Part shown: positions 57,787 to 64,000 of the stretch, in pieces
Layout: each line of letters opens with the position of its first letter
Position numbering within the stretch: the first letter of the stretch is position 1
Assembly: GCF_002105155.1 (NCBI RefSeq)
Contig: NW_019029002.1
Span: 124,001-188,000 of the forward strand
DNA: 64,000 bases
Source: Lobosporangium transversale
Taxonomy: Eukaryota; Mortierellomycota; Mortierellomycetes; Mortierellales; Mortierellaceae
Direction of reading: 5' to 3'
Translations under genes and position numbers: made by a program
The notes under the pieces: generated by a model
Databases searched by the model: none
Told to the model about the DNA's origin: nothing
Seen by the model: the letters and a program-made list of their open reading frames with translations, nothing else

Positions 57787-59436
57787 TTAAAAAAAAACAC
57801 GATTCACATACCATTTTTTAATCTCTGCAATTTTAAACCTTAGAGGAATTTTTCAGATGATAGTCATATTAAGACTATTGTTCCTAGTGAAGTTGTTGAG
57901 GCATTAATGAATGAATATAATGCTATCCGTCGTAGACATCCATGCTCGCCGGCAAACCTCATTAGACATCTGAATACTAGTATGAAAACAGGATTAGGAT
58001 TGAAAGAGATACGCGAGAACTTTGGTATCCTATTTTTGAACGTCTTGGTATGTCTATTTGTTATTTATTTTAGTTATATAGCATACTGATAGTGGGTCTA
58101 CAATACTGACGTATCGCAATTCATGTAGAGGGAGACGCACAGAAAACAATTTGAACAAAAGACTCAGGAAATTAATAATCTTTTGAAGAAATTGGATGAA
58201 AGTAGCCAGCAGCTATATACGCGATCAATTCAGCCTCAGTACCATCAACAGCAACAGCAACAACAGCAGCAGCCTACAACGGCAAATGTTATTCCAGCAC
58301 AGCCCTTATCTCCTAAAGATGCAGCTGTCTCGAAAAGAGCACTAAAACTATTTACGCCTATTCAGACTACAGGGCCAGCTATCCATCCCATCCCGCAGAC
58401 GTCGTCTCCAACATCGCCAGCAAGGAAAACTAGAAACGATCACACTAATGTCGACATTTTAAGCCCCACACCAGTTTCTGTTCAAACCCCTGCTGTACTG
58501 TTTGATTTTAATTCTGGGAAACTGGAGGAGGAGTTTTTTCAAAACATTGATCTGGATTCCTCTGAACCAGCCGTTAGCGACAATGGGAAGATTTGGACTT
58601 CAACAACAAGAGCAATGTCCACAAGATATGAAACTGTTGATGGGAATCCTATGGTGACAGGCGATGAAGACATTGATGATAGCGCCAGTGATAGTCTTGT
58701 TGGATCTAATCATCACAGCCTGGCTCTGGAGACTGTCTGGACTCCTGGTCAGGCTGTAGGGGAGCTACTGACGGACCATGGAGTGAAAGGTTCGGAAGAG
58801 ACATTCTTAGAAGAAGTTCAGGATGATGGTATGGCTACTAGTGGATACAGCGAAAATGGCTTGGAGCCTAGAGAAGATAGTATATCTTCAATAGGAAGTA
58901 CTCCACCACTCCGGCATCTTACACGTCAGGATTCTGACAATGATAGTCAGCAGGAATTTCCTGTAGCTTCAGCCATGTATTATGTACATGATCCTTCTAT
59001 GTTTGCACAAGGGGGGAAATATACCCATCATTTAGACGGAAAGGCAGTTAATTCGGCAATACTCTCTGAATACGAAGAGATAGCAGGTGGGCACAACCAC
59101 AACCCCTGGAAAAGTACTGGGGACCTGCTCGATCATGATTTTAACAAAGGTAGCGAACACCAGAAGGCACACTTGGAGCCCATAGGTGAAGGGAGTCTAG
59201 ACATGTCTTCGTTAACGACAGCTCAGTTAGAAGGAGTAGGGGATGATGATACGCACATGAAACCTGTTGGAACTAAGATTGCGCCAAATGCTGCCATTGC
59301 TGCCAGTACGGATAATATGAATATAAGGTCAGAAATCAACAAGAGTAATAGCAAAGAAGAGCCTATTACAGCATCGGTGTCAGTAGGCAAGAAGACAAAA
59401 AAGAAGGGCAAGAAGAGCAAGAAAGGAGTAAAGTAG
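56757..59436 (+). CDS. RABL6: RABL6 (Rab-like GTPase 6) homologue
   Basis: Exons 56838-56885, 57015-57107, 57319-57429, 57522-57724, 57844-58047 and 58129-59436 join in frame; a 7-nt first exon at 56757-56763 (GT donor, 74-nt intron) supplies a start and gives 657 residues, but this first exon is tentative. The G-domain shows P-loop IIIRGDIRTGKTSFFERLQG, the switch region (TTKQIQVANIPWQYP), VKVEVWDVVDKG in place of the DxxG region, and IDVYRNTDGVILLYDNSKPWT. After GLGLKEIRENFGILFLNVLRETHRKQFE the protein becomes a long disordered tail with a polyglutamine stretch, ending in basic KKTKKKGKKSKKG. Animal RABL6 has the same GTPase plus long tail and is tied to cell-cycle control. Six introns are short; intron 5 has a (TA)n tract. 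Confidence 0.85.
57754..57783 (+). repeat. (TA)n microsatellite in a RABL6 intron
   Basis: About 14 TA units, followed by T/A runs, lie in the intron between the exons ending at 57724 and starting at 57844. Confidence 0.85.
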
Positions 59437-59772
59437 AACAAATAAAAAAAAAAATGAAGCATTCCAATTTATATGTCTTGCATTTAGGGGAAGATGACCA
59501 CATGCAGAATTTGTTTGGAGTAACTTAAATTTTGTTGGACATGCTCCTTGCCTTTTGCCCTCTGCGCCTTCTGCCTAGTCTTTCTTACTTTCCCCTCCAG
59601 TTCTTCAAGCACAAGATTCTTTTCTTTCTTTTTTTTTTATTTTTTTTTTAATCCTTCCTTATCAATATTATCTTCTGTATTCAATCTATTTCTATTTGTT
59701 CATTTGCAATCTGTTACCTGGCTTTCTGTAAATTCATTAGTTTTTTTTTGCCTCATTTCTTTCAGTTGCAAC

Positions 59773-62707
59773 ATGGCGTCTAATCTCACCGTCTTCCTTG
59801 GCGGAGGGAAGAAGCAGCTTGTCAAGACTACGCCGACCATGATTCTTCGGCAGGTTGTCAACACTGTCTGTGAAAAGCAAGGTTATGGTGACCCAGAGAC
59901 TTATGGGCTCAAGTATGCGTTTGTTCTCTTTATTTTCTGTTTATATTGTCCCTTCTTTTTCTTATGTACTAACTACTCTCCCTCTTTTTGATATTGTTGG
60001 GTATATGCTCTCTTTTAGGAGTGGAAAGAACTTCCTGGATTTGTCATTATCGATCCGATATGCTAACATCGTACCAGGGGCTAAGCTTGAACTTGCCAGA
60101 GTTCCAAAAGACAAATCAAGTAAGTTGATTTTTAATCCTACCTCTGTGTCAGTTTGTTCTGATGTGTTCTTTTTGTGTTCCGAGGAAGAAAAAGAAACAG
60201 TGCTCAACTCTGTCTACATAATTTGTTTGTGACATACTCAAAAAATAAAAAAAGTCTGCTGATCGGCGCAGATAGGTATTCACGCCACCAAAGACTAACG
60301 TCCCATGTTTACTTCTCACGCTTACTAAATTCTTTATTAGCGCCCACACACGTTGATCTGGCTTTACAGCTCGAGGATGGAGGACGAATGATTCAATCGT
60401 TTGCGGTGACCACCACGCTCTGGGATGTCCTTCTAGGGTTCGAGAGAGCTTCAAATGGGTAAGCGCTTATTATTGCTGTCATTACGATTATTTATTTCAC
60501 AAAGTGGGCTGTAGCAGATGGCGCATGCATTCCACATACACCTAACAACAACACAATCACATCAATCAATTTGTAGAACACTAAACTTGACACGACGTAC
60601 TGCAGTACCTCAATCAACTACAAAAAATATTTTCTCCCTTCAGAGGATCAAGAAGGCTGTTAAACCAGCAACAGAGGTTTATATGCTACCTGTTGTCATT
60701 CTACTGGAGCGCGAGGTAGGCCTTCAATATTTGTAAAATACCGAAAAAAAAAAGAAAAAAAAACGTTGAAATATTAATGGGAAAGTTGCTAATCCGATTT
60801 CTCAAACAAACCATCTGTTTTTATAATAATGGTAGTATGTCTCGATCCCAATACTCAAGACAACCACATTACAGCTTGCTGGCCTTTTCAAAGGAAACGC
60901 AGTGTTTCGCGTTATGATGCGACCTACAGATGCAGGAATCGAAGATTTCATGGAGGATATTGAGCGCGTCCTGTTGCCTAATGCAACAGCAAACAACGAG
61001 GCGCCTAAAAATTTGTCAGCTCTAGAGTCAAGTTCAAACCCGATACTTGTCTCTAATAGAACATCAGATGCAAATCCTTCGCCTCACACTCTGCCATTCG
61101 GAATAGATAAGACAGCAGGTGAGAAGCCTGATGTTATAATTTCGACTGATAGCAACCCAGCAATTCCAGGAGGACGTACTGGAGAAATCTCCAATACACG
61201 TGAAGTGGTGGGACCAGCCTCAGGGGCTGGCATGGATATAGATTTACAGCGTCAAACACCCGTACAAGACATGAGCGTAGCTATGATTGAGGCCAGCCAG
61301 GAAATTCGTCAGCTTCGTGAGCAGCAAACACAGGCAGCGCTGACGGATCGAGTTAAGAAACTCTCCAAGGCATCTGATAGTTCTGATAGGGATCGTTTTG
61401 TCCGTAGCTTACCGCCAGGAGTTTTTACAGAGGAGCCCGTCAGCGAGCTTGACTCTAACTCCTCTCAGCCCCGATCCGAATCACCCAACTCAACATCGAC
61501 TAACCAGCAGGATGTCGTCCGTCAAATCGCTCATCGTGTCAGTTTGCAGCTGAAAAAGGCTCAGGAACGGGGTGATTCCACGATTGATTATCAGACACTT
61601 ATCGCCTTAGAGGTTGAAAAGGAGCAGAAAGCCGGCGTATTGCCAGGCACGCCCACCGCCAGCCGCCAGAACACGATTCAGAGAAATAAAGCCGAAGACG
61701 AAAGCCCAACCCATTTGGACGCCGCGACTCCATCGAAGTCAGGGGCATTATCAGAAGAACCTTTCGACCGTAATGTCAAAGTGTTCCGACCACCTTCAGA
61801 CAGCTCAGTCCCGCTCTCAAATCAAAGTAAGCATATGCCATCTAATGTTATACAATTGCTGTGGGCTATTGTTGTAATTGGATGATTTTTAGTGTTTAAT
61901 ACTCATGTTTTCCTCATCATGACGCTATTGACCTACAGTCGATCTTCCCGATGACTTTTACACATTGACACCTCAGGATGTGATGAAGCTGCTGAATAGC
62001 CAAAAGGCTAAGCGTGAGGAAGAAGAGAATCGGGGATTTAAAACATCTGCAGTAAGGGCGGAAGAAGAAAAGGCTAGAGAACGTCGCTATCCCAAGACGA
62101 TCATCCGCATCCGCTTTCCCGACCGAGTTCAGCTTCAAGCCACATTCCGCAGCCAGGAGACTGTGGGTGATCTTCGGAAATGGGTTGCCAGTGCATGTGT
62201 TGGTCAAGGAGAAAAGTTTGATCTATGTGAGTTTTTTTAGAAACATAATTATGTGCAGGCATTTTGATAAGACACTATTCAGTATCTTAACATGAGCTTA
62301 TTTTCTTTTGTTATTACCTGACATAATGCACAGATATTACTCCTCCTAGGAAAGTACTTTCAGACAACAAACAAACATTGTATCAAGCAGGATTGGCGCC
62401 TCAGAGTATTGTTTATTTCTCTTGGGTTGACTCGAAGCTCAATCAGAACCCACCATTCCTTAACGGTGAACATATGATGATGATGCAGGACCTACCCAAC
62501 CCAGGTGAGGAGCCTGAAGAGAAATCAGAAGAAGCATCTTCTTCCACAATGCCTGCGTCAGGTGGGCATACTCTGAACCAACAGGGATCGACTCCTATAC
62601 TTAGCAAGGAAGAACGACGGATGAGTGAGCTTATGAGCACAGAAAAGCGTGCTGGCGGTGGCAGCAATGGAGCGTTGCCTAAATGGATGAAGCTGTCAAA
62701 GAAATAA
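59773..62707 (+). CDS. TUG/ASPSCR1-like UBX-domain protein (Ubx4 type)
   Basis: Exons 59773-59912, 60019-60119, 60341-60458, 60577-60715, 60836-61826, 61939-62226 and 62334-62707 join to 716 residues. The N-terminal TUG-UBL1 domain reads LTVFLGGGKKQLVKTTPTMI with QVVNTVCEKQGY and SGKNFLDLSLSIRYANI. A second ubiquitin-like part follows (VDLALQLEDGGRM, LAGLFKGNAVFRVMMRPTD). A Ser-rich linker leads to a UBX domain at about residues 545-630 (TIIRIRFPDRVQLQATF, TVGDLRKWV, LAPQSIVYFSWV). Proteins of this layout bind p97/Cdc48 and disassemble or redirect it; mammalian TUG also retains vesicles. The start is the first ATG after a T-rich leader. A short tail ends at 62707, 211 nt before ASF1. Confidence 0.9.
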
Positions 62708-62918
62708 ATAAATAATAGAAATAATAAAAAAATTGATACAATCATTTAATAAAATACAGAAATACATCACTGAAAACAACGCGTTGATTTTGTTTACAAA
62801 CGAGGTTCGGATTTGCAGTCACTGACGCGCCGAGTTCTTTTTGCCACTTTTTTTTTTTTTACTTTTTTCTTTCCTTGTCCATTCGTCCTTTTCTCCATCC
62901 TTATACACCTGCACCGCT

Positions 62919-63955
62919 ATGAGTATCGTCAACATTACGCAGGTCAACGTCCTCGACAACCCTACTCATTTTGCAAACCCATATCAGTTTGAAATCACCT
63001 TTGAATGCATCGCTCCACTAGCAGCTGGTAAAGTCTGGCAGAAAAAATGATTTTTCTTTTGCTTTTCCTTCTTGTAGTCGTTACCCTGTAAGCTTCGTCA
63101 TAAACCTAGCTTACCTTACAAGTATAATGCGGGAGTTTAAATAGGTCACTAAAAGAGAAAGTAATTGCTTTTTTATTCAACTCACATGGTTAGATCTCGA
63201 ATGGAAGATCATTTATGTGGGTTCAGCTAATAGCAATGCTCATGACCAGGTACTGGAGTCCATCATGGTTGGACCTGTTCCTGTTGGTGTAAACAAGTTT
63301 GTCTTCCAGGTAAAAAAAAAAAAAAAAAAAAAAAAGCGGAGCAGGAGTGTATTTGATCATAGACAACAACATTGGCAGCTAAGGTTGAGTCTATTTGATA
63401 CTTCTGTTGAAATGGAATGTCATTTTCGTTGTTATTTTATTTAATTTATTTATTTATTTTTCTAGGCCGATGCCCCTAAGCCTGAGCTGATTCCTCATAA
63501 CGACATCGTAGGCGTGACAGTTATTCTCATCACTTGTTCGTATCAGGACAAAGAGTTTGTCAGGATTGGATATTATGTCAATAACGATTACTTGGATGAG
63601 GAACTTCGTGAGAACCCACCAGAACAGATTGCTTACGACAAGCTTTATCGGTCTATTTTGGCAGAGAAGCCAAGAGTCACCCGTTTTCCTATCAATTGGT
63701 ACTTATTTGGCATCCGGGAAAAAAAAAAAAAAAAAAAAAAAGCAAGTAGTCTTGTGAATTTTTTAATTTTGAACTATTTCGGTGCATTAACAAGTGTGCC
63801 CTTTTTTTTATTTAAAAAAAAAAAAAAAAAAAAAAAACATTAGGGAAAACCCAATGGAGGAAGAACAACCACCAGTGCAGGTGGAACCTGGGATGGATAC
63901 ATCCTCAAAAGCAAACATGATGGAGGGCAGTGACTGGGAAGATATGGAAGCTTAG
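62919..63955 (+). CDS. ASF1: Histone chaperone ASF1
   Basis: Exons 62919-63027, 63194-63309, 63466-63698 and 63844-63955 join to 189 residues. The sequence is nearly canonical: [90 protein letters not shown] and FPINWENP. The core immunoglobulin-like domain (about residues 1-155) binds histones H3-H4; the tail is short and mildly acidic (GSDWEDMEA). It assembles and disassembles nucleosomes in the nucleus. Introns 2 and 3 contain A24-class tracts, intron 2 directly after the donor and intron 3 directly before the acceptor. The stop is at 63953-63955; the window ends 45 nt later in an A-tract. Confidence 0.97.
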
Positions 63956-64000
63956 ACATAAACTTAGAAAGGAAAAAAAAAAAAAAAAAAAAAAAAAAGT

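Noticed and set aside
59548..59772. N-terminal extension of the TUG protein
   Set aside because: It is a T-rich 5' leader in frame by chance; the conserved domain begins right after the ATG at 59773.

Overview
The window reads as nuclear DNA of a filamentous, early-diverging fungus. Mortierellomycotina or another Mucoromycota lineage is the best guess, which is inference. Support comes from many short GT-AG introns (often 60-300 nt), A/T homopolymers of about 20 nt in introns and UTRs, serine- and glutamine-rich proteins, a Crinkler-family (CRN) gene with a decayed neighbour, an F-box/LRR relic and a Ty3/gypsy element. I saw no rRNA, tRNA or CRISPR array. Exons were joined by hand using GT-AG signals, phase and protein-family conservation; each joined gene closes in frame except NUS1.

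Layout. 1-3051 is the 3' end of a Ty3/gypsy retrotransposon: RNase H, integrase, a well-formed antisense ORF, a hairpin, a polypurine tract and a 3' LTR. 3052-17074 is sparse and accessory: a C2H2 zinc-finger protein (6615-7934), two nested inverted repeats (10397-11092), an intact CRN gene (11603-13993) and a CRN pseudogene (14326-15705). From 17075 the window is dense with housekeeping genes: mitochondrial ribosomal protein uL14m, URC4 (minus), pyruvate dehydrogenase E1 beta, an aldo/keto-reductase-like protein, NUS1 (minus), a KCH1-type K+ transporter (minus), SUV3 helicase (minus), an acetylornithine-deacetylase-like M20 peptidase, a vezatin-family protein (minus), a three-repeat MYB protein, an F-box/LRR pseudogene (minus), ABP1, a FERRY3/C12orf4-like protein (minus), RABL6, a TUG/UBX protein and ASF1.

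Functional themes. Three genes act in mitochondria (uL14m, E1 beta, SUV3) and the AKR-like protein has a presequence-like start. Several others concern membrane traffic or the cytoskeleton (ABP1, vezatin-like, RABL6, TUG, FERRY3-like). The genes do not form operons; neighbours are often convergent with very short gaps (61 nt between ABP1 and the FERRY3-like gene).

Points most worth a second look: the antisense ORF in the retrotransposon; the CRN locus with flanking inverted repeats, an overlapping uORF and a decayed paralogue; a one-base deficit in a C-homopolymer of NUS1 that breaks an otherwise fully conserved gene; an AKR-like protein that has lost two of four catalytic residues; and introns that start with GT followed by a long A-tract.
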